A stretch of DNA of 64,000 nt from Aequorivita sp. (lineage in GTDB: Bacteria > Bacteroidota > Bacteroidia > Flavobacteriales > Flavobacteriaceae). The position numbers were made by a program, and so were the translations under genes. Below, in pieces: positions 52,778 through 60,459 of this stretch. The stretch covers positions 21,232-85,231 of the forward strand of contig JAUYGY010000014.1 in assembly GCA_030690315.1 (NCBI GenBank), read 5' to 3'. Under the pieces are notes generated by a model. It was not told the DNA's origin, did no database searches, and saw only the letters and a program-made list of their open reading frames with translations. The first letter of the stretch is position 1. Each line of letters opens with the position of its first letter.

Positions 52778-52821
52778 CAAATTTCAGTGAAATAAATGCA
52801 ACATTTTATGACTTAAATCAT
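52778..52821 (-). promoter_or_regulatory. FNR/CRP-like site plus -7 element, ric
   Basis: ATGAC-TTAA-ATCAT at 52808-52821, 22 bp, then GAAATTTG on the minus strand (52778-52785), 31 bp before the ATG. Same layout as the hemN, porin, ccoI and ccoS promoters. Confidence 0.7.
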
Positions 52822-52824
52822 AAA

Positions 52825-52840
52825 AAGATATTTTTATCTT
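52825..52840. promoter_or_regulatory. AAGATA-N4-TATCTT palindrome upstream of ric
   Basis: A perfect 6-4-6 palindrome immediately upstream of the FNR-like site. It shares the GATA-N4-TATC core with the operator at 59940-59963 and resembles known NsrR operators (AAGAT...ATCTT). A candidate Rrf2 site. Confidence 0.5.
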
Positions 52841-52851
52841 ATATTTGGGAA

Positions 52852-53316
52852 TTACTCCCAAAAAGGGTCGTGATAATCTGGGGTTTTCTGAAGATGGCGA
52901 TGAATTTCTTCAATTTTTTCGAGTTGTTCCTCCGTTGCCACTTTTTGTATTTCGTTGAAAAGAATCCGTTCCTCAAACCGAATGTGTGCCTCCAATTCTT
53001 CTTCCAAATGGTTCAGTGATTTAGCTGGGTCTTTTGTGTCGTTAAAAAGGCGTTTTATACGACGGTGGTCTTTCAGGGCGCGTACCACCAATTCATTATC
53101 TTTTTCAAGTATTGGGAAAAGATATTTTTCCTCATCCCTGAAATGGGGTTTAATTTCGTGTTCATAAAACCACTTTGCATATTCGCTAAGCCTTTCTATT
53201 TCAATATTTTTGCTGAAACCCTTCCGCAGTTTCCAACTGAAAAGCAAGCCGAAATGATGTTGACGGCTTAATGGCTGTAATGCTTTGTGTCGTTTTATTG
53301 GTTTTTTCTTTTCCAT
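52852..53316 (-). CDS. Hemerythrin-domain protein
   Basis: A 154-residue protein of the HHE type: LSRQHHFGLLFSWKLRKGFS, YEHEIKPHFRDEEKYLFPIL, ALKDHRRIKRLFND and EELEAHIRFEERILFNEIQ, giving the His/Glu pattern for a di-iron site. It may bind oxygen or NO. It lies 4 bp after the zinc-ribbon gene and just before ric, whose promoter is in between. A role in NO or oxygen handling is inferred. Confidence 0.87.
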   Translation of the reverse strand: MEKKKPIKRHKALQPLSRQHHFGLLFSWKLRKGFSKNIEIERLSEYAKWFYEHEIKPHFRDEEKYLFPILEKDNELVVRALKDHRRIKRLFNDTKDPAKSLNHLEEELEAHIRFEERILFNEIQKVATEEQLEKIEEIHRHLQKTPDYHDPFWE

Positions 53317-53320
53317 AATT

Positions 53321-53614
53321 TCAAGGGTTTTCTATATATTTTATTCGCTTGCCCCCACACTCCGGACAACGTTCAATGATTCTTTTTTTGTTTTTAAACC
53401 CATCTAGGTGCTCTACCATAAACTTCCCAACTTTCACGTGTTTGTCTCGGTGGTTTTTTACATCAATTTGCTTATCCTTTGGCATTGATCGGGTTTTTTC
53501 ATCATATGCTTGATATCCCCAACAAAAAGGACAACTTTGGTCATTTACTACTTTTGTTGTTGCTTCTTTCGGCTTTGTTCGAAAAAATTTAAGAAAATGA
53601 TATAAATAGTTCAT
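53321..53614 (-). CDS. Small zinc-ribbon-like protein
   Basis: A 97-residue protein with two CxxC pairs, SCPFCWGYQAYD and RCPECGGKRIKYI, likely to bind one metal ion. Between them is a basic helical part (HRDKHVKVGKFMVEHLDGF). No family function known. Translationally close to the hemerythrin gene (4 bp), hence co-transcribed. Confidence 0.7.
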   Translation of the reverse strand: MNYLYHFLKFFRTKPKEATTKVVNDQSCPFCWGYQAYDEKTRSMPKDKQIDVKNHRDKHVKVGKFMVEHLDGFKNKKRIIERCPECGGKRIKYIENP

Positions 53615-53656
53615 TACAATTCAATTAGAAAATCAATTCCCTGTTCCAGAATATAC

Positions 53657-54370
53657 TCATTCGGGTGCTTTTGGGTTTAAAGGCCGAATCGTCATTTCGC
53701 TTATCAACATATTGTCTGGAGTGTTCAGAATGTGAAGTAGCGTTGAAGCAATATCCTTTGCCTGAAGCATATTTCCGTGTGAATTTATTCCAGAGCTTGC
53801 AAAAAAGTTAGTATCGATGGAACCAGGATTTAAGCAAGTCACCTTAATATTATCAGTCCTTAATTCCTTAAAAAGTGCTTCGCTAAAACCGTTTATCCCA
53901 TACTTCGTAGTACAATAAGCCGCACCTTCGGCACGGGCTGTTATCCCAAGGATAGAGCCAATATTTACTATATGAGTATTATCCTTTTTTGCCTTCATAA
54001 GCTTAACAACCTCAGATGTTATACAGTACATGCCGTTTAGGTTCGTGTTTATCATATTATACCACTGTTCGGAAGGCATTTCGTCAATTTTCCCGAAGGA
54101 ACCCACGCCCGCATTATTGACCAAAACATCTGGGGATTTCTCTTCGGAAAAAGTTTCAGCAATCCACTTATTTACTGCTTTGCTTTCCGAGATATCAAGT
54201 TGCACAGGAATAAATTTACTTCCTAATTTTTTCTGCAACTCTTTAAGTGAATCGTTATTTCGAGCAAGCCCAAAAACCGTTGCGCCCTCTGCTACCAAGG
54301 CATTGGAAATGGCTGCCCCCAGCCCGCTACTGGCTCCTGTAACTATTGCGATCTTATTGGGAATATTCAT
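53657..54370 (-). CDS. Short-chain dehydrogenase/reductase
   Basis: A 237-residue classical SDR. Cofactor motif VTGASSGLGAAISNAL, NNAGVGSFGK, catalytic Ser in NIGSILGITARAEG and catalytic Tyr/Lys in AYCTTKYGINGF. The residue after the second strand (LARNN) suggests NADP preference. YdfG/FabG-like; substrate unknown. It lies 36 bp downstream of the AhpD-like gene in the same direction. Confidence 0.9.
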   Translation of the reverse strand: MNIPNKIAIVTGASSGLGAAISNALVAEGATVFGLARNNDSLKELQKKLGSKFIPVQLDISESKAVNKWIAETFSEEKSPDVLVNNAGVGSFGKIDEMPSEQWYNMINTNLNGMYCITSEVVKLMKAKKDNTHIVNIGSILGITARAEGAAYCTTKYGINGFSEALFKELRTDNIKVTCLNPGSIDTNFFASSGINSHGNMLQAKDIASTLLHILNTPDNMLISEMTIRPLNPKAPE

Positions 54371-54406
54371 TTTCGGTGATTTTAAAGTGCATGGACTGAA
54401 GCGTTA

Positions 54407-54859
54407 TTATGGATTGTAACTTCCGGGTTCCTTTCGAAAACCTATGGCCAATCGGTTCCAACCATTAATCGCCACAATGGCCATTGTTAAAGCCAAATGT
54501 TCCTTTTCATTAAAATGTTCAGTAACTAATACGTACAATGAATCAGGAATATCATTCTCAGAAATTAAGGTCATTGCCTCGGTCCAAGCCAATGCAGCGC
54601 GTTCCCGCTCAGAATAAAATGAAGTTTCCCGCCATGCGGATAATGTATATAGCCGCTGCTCCGTTTCGCCAGCTTTACGGGCATCCTTGGAGTGCATATC
54701 TATACAATATGCACAACCATTGATTTGTGATGCGCGAAGTTTTACCAGTTCATAAAGGCTTTTTTCAAGGCCCGAACCTGCAACATATTTTTCGAGTTCC
54801 AACATTCCCTTTATGGACTTAGGGTCGGTTTGGTTATAATCCAATCTCTTTACTTGCAT
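54407..54859 (-). CDS. AhpD/carboxymuconolactone decarboxylase family protein
   Basis: A 150-residue helical protein with the redox-active pair C-X2-C followed by His: NGCAYCIDMHSKDARKAGE. This is the AhpD core that takes part in peroxide reduction or related thiol chemistry. LSAWRETSFYSERERAALAW follows. It is upstream of an SDR gene. A second, broken member of the family lies at 55112-55451. Confidence 0.9.
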   Translation of the reverse strand: MQVKRLDYNQTDPKSIKGMLELEKYVAGSGLEKSLYELVKLRASQINGCAYCIDMHSKDARKAGETEQRLYTLSAWRETSFYSERERAALAWTEAMTLISENDIPDSLYVLVTEHFNEKEHLALTMAIVAINGWNRLAIGFRKEPGSYNP

Positions 54860-55111
54860 AATTTAGGCTTTTTGTTCAAAAGAACATTTAAAAAATTACT
54901 TAAAATTCTTCCTTCACGATTTATTCTATTCACCAGAGCTTTCAGATTAAACAACTGTTCTATTTTTCATCTCTATAAAATATTTGAGAAATGAGTAGAT
55001 GGAATGCCAATAAATTTATCTTCGGTTGGTTTGAAACTTGTAAATGGGCATTTCATCGTAACTAGAGATTCAACAATTTTCTTATATCCGCTATTTATGT
55101 ATAAATGATTT
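54860..55111. other. Intergenic stretch, possible gene remnant
   Basis: On the minus strand a run of about 54 codons without start ends with MKCPFTSFKPTEDKFIGIPS and a stop near 54970. It looks protein-like, but no family was recognised, so it is only a possible 3' remnant. Confidence 0.3.
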
Positions 55112-55451
55112 TTATAGGTCGAATTTTTCCATTTCTTCTATCGCAATAGTGGCGTGTGCATAAGCGGCTCCTGCGCGCATTTCGGAAGCTACCCAAATGG
55201 CCTCCATTATTTCCTCTTTGCTAGCGCCTTTACGCATGGCTTGTGGGGTGTGGGCACGAATGCAGTATGGACATTGGGTAACGTGAGCCACGGCAACGGC
55301 GATGAGCTGTTTGGTTTTTTCATCCAGGGCTCCCGCCTGAAATACCGTTTTGCTGAAATTTCGCCAAGCTTCTATATTCTGTGGAGCAAGTGCTGCTTTT
55401 TTTTTCAGCCAGTTCGCGAGTTGCTTTTGGGAACATTTCTATATTTTCCAT
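55112..55451 (-). pseudogene. Carboxymuconolactone decarboxylase family gene with a frameshift
   Basis: Reading from the ATG at 55451 gives MENIEMFPKATRELAEKK, then the frame breaks at a run of nine A (T 55397-55405 on the plus strand). With eight A the reading continues AALAPQNIEAWRNFSKTVFQ, AGALDEKTKQLIAVAVAHVT, QCPYCIRAHTPQAMRKGASK and ends EEMEKFDL at 55112, a normal 112-residue family member with the CPYCIRAH redox motif. All else is intact, so the break is recent, a sequencing error, or a slippage switch. Confidence 0.85.
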
Positions 55452-55503
55452 AATTCTTCTTGTTAAAATTTAATTTTAAAAATGATATAAATATTAAGTT
55501 GGC

Positions 55504-55800
55504 TTAGCTCTTAAATTGTATTGCTGAAGTGTTTTCCATAATTGCAATTGCGTGAAAATCTGTTTTAATTTTTAAACTGTGCTCCACCATTGCTGGAACA
55601 ATGAAAGTGTTTCCTTGGGAAAGGGTATGTTCTCCATCGGGCATTTCTAAAATTGCTTCCCCTTTCAAAACAACGATTACTGCTTCCTTTGTACTGTAGT
55701 GAAGCGGCATTTCCATTCCTGAATTTGCAGTTATATTAAGTGTTTTGAATGTTTCGCCATTAGCGAGTGGCGTCATTTCAGGTTTATTTGAATTATTCAT
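55504..55800 (-). CDS. Small cupin-domain protein
   Basis: A 98-residue single-domain cupin: SGMEMPLHYSTKEAVIVVLK, GEAILEMPDGEHTLSQGNTF and PAMVEHSLKIKTDFHAIAI. Metal-binding His/Glu residues are partly visible (HY..KEA, EH). The ligand is unknown. It may be co-transcribed with the second oxidase operon, 53 bp after its last gene. Confidence 0.82.
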   Translation of the reverse strand: MNNSNKPEMTPLANGETFKTLNITANSGMEMPLHYSTKEAVIVVLKGEAILEMPDGEHTLSQGNTFIVPAMVEHSLKIKTDFHAIAIMENTSAIQFKS

Positions 55801-55853
55801 AAAACAAATTTTAAAATTTAATATTACATCTACTTCCTACCGAAAAGTTATTT

Positions 55854-56276
55854 CTAAAAGAAAGATTTGTATAATTCTGGGCTCCAGTACATAATGATAT
55901 AAAACAATCCAAAGGCGAAAAACGCAATCAACAAAGCCCAGACCCAAGCGGGAATTGCTTTTGGGGTTTCGGAGCCTTTTATAACAAAGAAATCTTTAGT
56001 TTCGCTTCCATAGGCATTGATTATCAATGGCACTTGGGTATCTACCGTTTCGTTTTCCTTTAATCCCACAACCGAAATGGAAGGTCCGTTGCGCACTACA
56101 AAGGGTATTTCGCGGATGCCTTCTATTCCATTGGATGACTTGGCCACAATTTTTAGCGTGTGCTTGCCATCGGGAATTTTGGTGGTATCCAAAACAATTT
56201 TTACCGGCGGTGCAAAGGAGGCAAAGGGTTTTGGATCTTCATCCAAAAAAACTTTTATGATTCTGTTATCTTCCAT
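55854..56276 (-). CDS. Tail-anchored Ig-like protein of the second oxidase operon
   Basis: A 140-residue protein. The soluble part is beta-rich (KIVLDTTKIPDGKHTLKIVA, IREIPFVVRNGPSISVVGLK) like a bacterial Ig or FixH-type fold. One TM near the C-terminus (WVWALLIAFFAFGLFYIIMY) is followed by WSPELYKSFF. It is separated from the next upstream gene by 3 bp. A small extra subunit or assembly factor by position; family not recognised. Confidence 0.65.
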   Translation of the reverse strand: MEDNRIIKVFLDEDPKPFASFAPPVKIVLDTTKIPDGKHTLKIVAKSSNGIEGIREIPFVVRNGPSISVVGLKENETVDTQVPLIINAYGSETKDFFVIKGSETPKAIPAWVWALLIAFFAFGLFYIIMYWSPELYKSFF

Positions 56277-56279
56277 AAT

Positions 56280-56549
56280 TTAAAATCCTTCATTTTTAAC
56301 GATGTTCTTAATATGGTCTGGGTTGTTCTCTTTGGGTCTAATTAAATATTTCAGACTTAAAAATAAGGTGGCTGCCACTATTATTACTCCCGTCCAAATA
56401 ATTATATAATCCAGCGGTCCCGAAGGTCCTGCTCCGTGGGTGATATTCTCAAGGCCAGCCGGTTGGTTCTTTTTGCATAAGTCGCAAGCCCAGCTTAGCT
56501 GATTGCCCAAAAAAAACAAGACTGTAAAAACCGATAGTATCTTTTTCAT
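56280..56549 (-). CDS. Small Cys-containing membrane protein of the second oxidase operon
   Basis: An 89-residue protein: signal peptide, then WACDLCKKNQPAGLENITHG with a C-X2-C pair, then one TM (IIIWTGVIIVAATLFLSLKY). The outward CxxC could bind copper or heme or act in thiol exchange. The gaps to the neighbours are 3 bp. No family name known to me. Confidence 0.65.
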   Translation of the reverse strand: MKKILSVFTVLFFLGNQLSWACDLCKKNQPAGLENITHGAGPSGPLDYIIIWTGVIIVAATLFLSLKYLIRPKENNPDHIKNIVKNEGF

Positions 56550-56552
56550 CTT

Positions 56553-57566
56553 TTATTGATTTAGTTCACTTTTAATGAATTCCCTAATTTTCCTCACATC
56601 CTCTTCCTTAACGGCTGGGGCATCATTGCCCCAACTGCTGCGCTCATGGGTTGTAATGGCTGCAATTTCCGCATCGGTTAATTGATCTCCTAATGGAGGC
56701 ATTACTCCATAATCGGGGCGGGCATCATAACCTTGGAGAATAATTTTTATGAGCAAATCTGGATCTTCGTTGTTTACAATTTCACTGCCTGCTAATGGCG
56801 GGAATGCACCTGCCACTCCTTTTCCGTTATCCTGATGGCAAGCGGCGCAGGTTTGTTTAAACAGATTTTCGCCATTAAGACCACCACTATCAATAGCACC
56901 ACCCATTCCTTCCTCCTGGATTTTTTTCAAAGCTGGAATAAAGTCATTTACCTTTCCTCCTGGCAATTCCATTTGTTGCAAGGATTTTATATATTCTACA
57001 AGTAACAAAGCATCTTCGGTCGCAACGATTTTCATTCCCGGTTTATTGAAATATTCTTTTGGGACCGCAATGGTTTTGTCGTCCTTTCCAACCAAGGTGC
57101 TGTCAACTTCCCTAAACAACCAAACGTAGGAAGGCATTACAGATTCCGGTACTACTGCTCTTGGATTGTACAAGTGAAGCAAGTGCCAATCTTCACTGGG
57201 TTGGCGCTTGCCAATATTTGTAAGGTCGGGGCCAGTTCGTTCACTTCCCAAAAGAGAAGGAGATTGCCGCCAAACATCCAATCTTTTTTTGCTGAAGAAA
57301 TAATCTGATGGAATTGAGGGGCGACTTCCCCAAACATTGTCCATTTCTATATTCCGTACCTGTTGGGTGTGGCAGGCCATACAGTTTTCGGCAACGTAAA
57401 CCCGTAGTCCCTTTCTTTCATTGGCCGATAAAGGTTTTTGGCCTGGGATGGGTTCCGTTTCCTGCATCTGAAATGCCGGAAGTATTGCTATCATTATACT
57501 CAAGGCTATAAATACAACTCCGGCCGTGAGTACCAAATTTTTATGTTCTTTGTGAAAATTGAGCAT
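56553..57566 (-). CDS. CcoO-like di-heme cytochrome c, second oxidase
   Basis: A 337-residue membrane-anchored cytochrome. N-terminal TM (LVLTAGVVFIALSIMIAILP). Domain 1 is CcoO-like: NCMACHTQQVRNIEMDNVWG (Cys62, Cys65, His66), GSERTGPDLTNIGKR, axial Met in ESVMPSYVWLF. Domain 2 near residue 235 is a class I cytochrome c (CAACHQDNGKGVAGAFPPLA, MPPLGDQLTDAEIAAIT). Thus CcoO and the CcoP heme domain are joined in one protein. It would bring electrons to the subunit I encoded 12 bp upstream. Confidence 0.88.
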   Translation of the reverse strand: MLNFHKEHKNLVLTAGVVFIALSIMIAILPAFQMQETEPIPGQKPLSANERKGLRVYVAENCMACHTQQVRNIEMDNVWGSRPSIPSDYFFSKKRLDVWRQSPSLLGSERTGPDLTNIGKRQPSEDWHLLHLYNPRAVVPESVMPSYVWLFREVDSTLVGKDDKTIAVPKEYFNKPGMKIVATEDALLLVEYIKSLQQMELPGGKVNDFIPALKKIQEEGMGGAIDSGGLNGENLFKQTCAACHQDNGKGVAGAFPPLAGSEIVNNEDPDLLIKIILQGYDARPDYGVMPPLGDQLTDAEIAAITTHERSSWGNDAPAVKEEDVRKIREFIKSELNQ

Positions 57567-57578
57567 TTTTTAATAATA

Positions 57579-59387
57579 TTAAACAGTTATTTCCTCTACT
57601 TCTTTTGACCTTTCTTGGGTATCCACTTTCCGGTAGTTTTTCACCATATAATAGAAATTATAAGCGAAAACCAGATGCGAAATAAACATTAACGAACCAC
57701 CAATGGCACGCCATACCCAAAAGGGTCTCATAAGGATTACCGATTCAATAAATGCATTACCCTCTATCCAACTGAGACCTTTGTAGGTTCCGCCAGCCAT
57801 TAAGGAAACCATATAGGCAAAAAGGCCAAGAAATGCCATCCAGAAATGCGCCCCCACCAAAACCTGCGGTGGTTCTTTTCCCGTTATTTTTGGAAGAATG
57901 GCATAAATAGAGGCCCATAAAAAGAAGGCGATAATTCCATACATAGTCATATGGCTGTGCGCTACGTTGAAATCAGTGAAATGCCATACGTAGTTGGTAA
58001 ATCGAAAGGCTTGCAAAGTTCCTTGCATGGAGCCAACGAAATAGAAAAGGGTTCCCACCAAAAAGAAAGGCAATACATAGCTTTTGGAAATATGGTTCCA
58101 GCTACCACGCATAGTCATCAAGAAATTTGTTGTTCCAGCCACAACCGGTATTACCATTCCTGCGCTGAATACAATAGCAACTGTCTGTAGCCACCAAGGC
58201 AACGGACTGAACACGAAATGATGTGTCCCAATCATTGTATAAAACAGCATTTGTGTCCAGAATGCAAGAACCCCCAAGGAATAAGAATAAATTGGTTTGT
58301 TTAGGGAGGACGGTAAAAAATAATAAACCAGACCCAGGGTAAAAGTCATAAACCACATCCCTACCCCTTGGTGCATATAATATCCTTGGATTATAGTTTC
58401 ACCCAAACCGTCTTGATAAAACGGCAGATAACCAATGATGGCCAAGACTATGGTCCAAATTAAAGAAGCAAGAATAAACCAGTTTGATATATATATTTCA
58501 GAAATTTTACGCTTCGCAACCGTTTTATAGAAATTGAAAAAAGTAATTATCAAAGCAATTGCAAAGAGCAACATAACTGGCCAAATATATTCACGATATT
58601 CTCCGCCCCCGTTATTTATACCGGCCATTAAAAACAAACTTCCCAAAATAATGGTTGCATTAATGAGGAACCAGCCGTACCATGCAAGCTTTTGACTGTG
58701 AATTACAGTGTTTGAAGTGCGCGCAATTACGAAGTAGCCTAAACCAATCATAGCAAGCGAAGACCATCCCCAAAAGACCATATTAGTATGCACTGGGCGT
58801 AACCTTCCAAAAGAAAGCCATGATTGATGGTCCATTTCTGGCCACAGAAATTTCATTCCGAGATATTGGCCAATCAAAGTTCCCACTATCAACCAAACGG
58901 CTGCCGTGCCTACGTAGTAGATTACAATTTTCTTTAAGTGTTCAGGCGTTTCAAGACTAAGTGTTGTTTTCTTTTTTTCATCAAAAAAAGCGTTACTGGG
59001 TTTATTTTCAATATGATGCACCAATCCCTTTTCATCTACTGCCCCATTTTCCCCTCCTAACTCATCCCCAGATAATTTATAGGTAAAAGCAGCTTTTCTC
59101 TTTTCAAGTATGGAATCAATATCACTTTCTTCCATTGCGATAATTTCATCATCAAAAGCCAATTTGTTTTTGTTGTGCTGCTTTCGTTTCAGTGTGTCTA
59201 TATAGGAATTCAATTTTACCAGTAGAATTATCACCGCAACAAACAGAACAATGGCAATCAAAACAAAAGTGCCTATAATCCCAGGACTTGAAAGCCAGTT
59301 TTCTGTTGATATACTACTGTTTTGCGATATTGCAAATTGAGGCATACATCCTAAAAGCAATAGTAAAACCCATTTCATTTTTTTCAT
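57579..59387 (-). CDS. Divergent cbb3-like heme-copper oxidase subunit I (oxygen or NO reductase)
   Basis: A 602-residue protein. Residues 1-25 are a signal peptide or anchor, 36-58 a TM, then an 80-residue soluble linker, then the heme-copper core: [20 protein letters not shown] (low-spin heme ligand), QGYYMHQGVGMWFMT and MLFYTMIGTHHFVFSPLPWW (CuB histidines; the Tyr aligned with the cbb3 active-site Tyr is kept), FTDFNVAHSHMTMYGIIA (heme b3 helix). It is close to CcoN yet distinct from the CcoNO of this window. The retained Tyr favours oxygen reduction, but the NO-type regulatory setting keeps NO reduction possible. Confidence 0.82.
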   Translation of the reverse strand: MKKMKWVLLLLLGCMPQFAISQNSSISTENWLSSPGIIGTFVLIAIVLFVAVIILLVKLNSYIDTLKRKQHNKNKLAFDDEIIAMEESDIDSILEKRKAAFTYKLSGDELGGENGAVDEKGLVHHIENKPSNAFFDEKKKTTLSLETPEHLKKIVIYYVGTAAVWLIVGTLIGQYLGMKFLWPEMDHQSWLSFGRLRPVHTNMVFWGWSSLAMIGLGYFVIARTSNTVIHSQKLAWYGWFLINATIILGSLFLMAGINNGGGEYREYIWPVMLLFAIALIITFFNFYKTVAKRKISEIYISNWFILASLIWTIVLAIIGYLPFYQDGLGETIIQGYYMHQGVGMWFMTFTLGLVYYFLPSSLNKPIYSYSLGVLAFWTQMLFYTMIGTHHFVFSPLPWWLQTVAIVFSAGMVIPVVAGTTNFLMTMRGSWNHISKSYVLPFFLVGTLFYFVGSMQGTLQAFRFTNYVWHFTDFNVAHSHMTMYGIIAFFLWASIYAILPKITGKEPPQVLVGAHFWMAFLGLFAYMVSLMAGGTYKGLSWIEGNAFIESVILMRPFWVWRAIGGSLMFISHLVFAYNFYYMVKNYRKVDTQERSKEVEEITV

Positions 59388-59424
59388 TTGTATCTAATAT
59401 TTATTTTTGATCTGATGGATTATC

Positions 59425-59459
59425 CAAATTTCTTATTTTATTACCTTTTTATCAGAAAT
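59425..59459 (-). promoter_or_regulatory. Half-operator and -7 element, second oxidase operon
   Basis: On the minus strand ATTTCTGATA (59450-59459) equals one arm of the palindrome at 59940-59963. Its mate is weak (5 of 10). GAAATTTG (59425-59432) follows as a -7 candidate, 37 bp before the ATG at 59387. This fits control of the operon by the same Rrf2 regulator. Confidence 0.5.
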
Positions 59460-59471
59460 AATATTAAATTT

Positions 59472-59906
59472 TTATCGCTTTAAAAATGACATTCCACCAT
59501 CTAGTCCATTTGCCAATTCAGAAAGACTTGTGTTTTCCAACATTTCTTTAAGATTTTCCCTAATATCAAAAAATTTATTGTGCATAGGGCAAGGTTGTAG
59601 GACATTGCAGGAATCGAATCCAAGGGCACATCCATTGTATATGGAATCGCCATCTATAGCTGCTACTATATTGCTCAATTTAATTTTTTCTGCGTTACCC
59701 TCCGGAATTCCAAATCCACCGTTAGGACCTTTTAGGGATGATAAAATATTCTGCTTTGCAAGTTGGTGCAGAATTTTGGCCGTAAAAGCTTCTGGAGAAT
59801 TTATATTGTATGCAATATCCTTCAAACTAACACGATTACCCAATTCTGACTGCGATGCTATATACACCGAAGCTTTTATTCCATACTGACAGGCTTTAGA
59901 AAACAT
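59472..59906 (-). CDS. Rrf2 family regulator with Fe-S-type cysteines (NsrR-like)
   Basis: A 144-residue winged-helix protein (MFSKACQYGIKASVYIASQS, LKDIAYNINSPEAFTAKILH, LKGPNGGFGIPEG). Three cysteines, Cys93-X6-Cys100-X5-Cys106 in NGCALGFDSCNVLQPCPMHN, match the cluster ligands of NsrR and IscR. Such proteins lose repression when NO or oxidants destroy the cluster. It is 84 bp upstream of the second oxidase operon and has a perfect palindrome in its own promoter, suggesting autorepression and control of the operon. Confidence 0.88.
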   Translation of the reverse strand: MFSKACQYGIKASVYIASQSELGNRVSLKDIAYNINSPEAFTAKILHQLAKQNILSSLKGPNGGFGIPEGNAEKIKLSNIVAAIDGDSIYNGCALGFDSCNVLQPCPMHNKFFDIRENLKEMLENTSLSELANGLDGGMSFLKR

Positions 59907-59920
59907 AGTTTTTATCTTTG

Positions 59921-59963
59921 TAAAGGTATATAAAATCCTATTTCTGATAAAACTATCAGAAAT
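59921..59963 (-). promoter_or_regulatory. Rrf2 operator and -7 element of the first Rrf2 gene
   Basis: ATTTCTGATA-AAAC-TATCAGAAAT, a perfect 24-bp palindrome (59940-59963), is followed on the minus strand by TACCTTTA (59921-59928; 7 of 8 to TAnnTTTG), 14 bp before the gene. The operator covers the expected -33 region, the position of a repressor site. Confidence 0.72.
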
Positions 59964-60002
59964 AAATTTTTCTTAAAGTATTTTGAATTGATATATAGAA
60001 AA

Positions 60003-60431
60003 TTAAAGTTTCAAAAATGTTTCCCCATCTTCCAAATTTGCGGCAAGATCCATCACCAATGTATTTTCACACATTTGCTTTAAACCTTCCCGCACGCTCA
60101 TAAATTGGTCGTGCACTGGGCAAGGATGTTCGGACGAACATTTCTGAAGTCCCAAACCACAACCATTAAAAATAGCATCCCCGTCTAGCACAGTCACGAT
60201 TTCCGAAAGTTTTAATGTAGAATCCTTCTCAAGATAAAATCCACCATTGGGACCTTTTTTGGAGCGTATAATATTTTCTCTTGCCAACTGCTGGCACACT
60301 TTTGCAGTAAACGGTTCGGGAGAATCTACTGCTTTTGCTATTTCAGCAATATTTGGGCGTAGATCCTGTTGCGATTGCTTTGCTATAAACAAAACTGCCC
60401 TAATACCGTATTCACATGCTTTTGAAAACAT
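60003..60431 (-). CDS. Second Rrf2 family regulator with Fe-S-type cysteines
   Basis: A 142-residue paralogue of the preceding protein. The start is the ATG at 60431, because MFSKACEYGIRAVLFIAKQS lines up with the MFSKACQYG start of the paralogue; a TTG at 60449 lies within the promoter. Cys91-X6-Cys98-X5-Cys104 is kept (NGCGLGLQKCSSEHPCPVHD). Helix SPEPFTAKVCQQLARENIIR is the likely recognition region. The two genes are 96 bp apart with separate promoters, so they may sense different signals or bind different operators. Confidence 0.87.
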   Translation of the reverse strand: MFSKACEYGIRAVLFIAKQSQQDLRPNIAEIAKAVDSPEPFTAKVCQQLARENIIRSKKGPNGGFYLEKDSTLKLSEIVTVLDGDAIFNGCGLGLQKCSSEHPCPVHDQFMSVREGLKQMCENTLVMDLAANLEDGETFLKL

Positions 60432-60441
60432 ACTTTTCGTT

Positions 60442-60459
60442 TTGCTCAAAAATAAGCAA
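60442..60459 (-). promoter_or_regulatory. Inverted repeat enclosing the -7 element of the second Rrf2 gene
   Basis: TTGCT and AGCAA flank exactly the 8 bases that on the minus strand read TATTTTTG, a perfect TAnnTTTG. A larger 9-bp pair AAACATACT/AGTATGTTT (60426-60434, 60461-60469) surrounds it. A repressor bound here would cover the promoter. Confidence 0.45.

Noticed and set aside
54965..55111. Minus-strand protein-like stretch ending MKCPFTSFKPTEDKFIGIPS
   Set aside because: There is no start codon at a sensible place and I recognise no family; it is recorded only as a possible remnant.
57579..59387. Straight assignment as nitric oxide reductase NorB
   Set aside because: The sequence is CcoN-like and keeps the Tyr typical of oxygen-reducing cbb3 enzymes; only the regulatory setting points to NO, so the function was left open.
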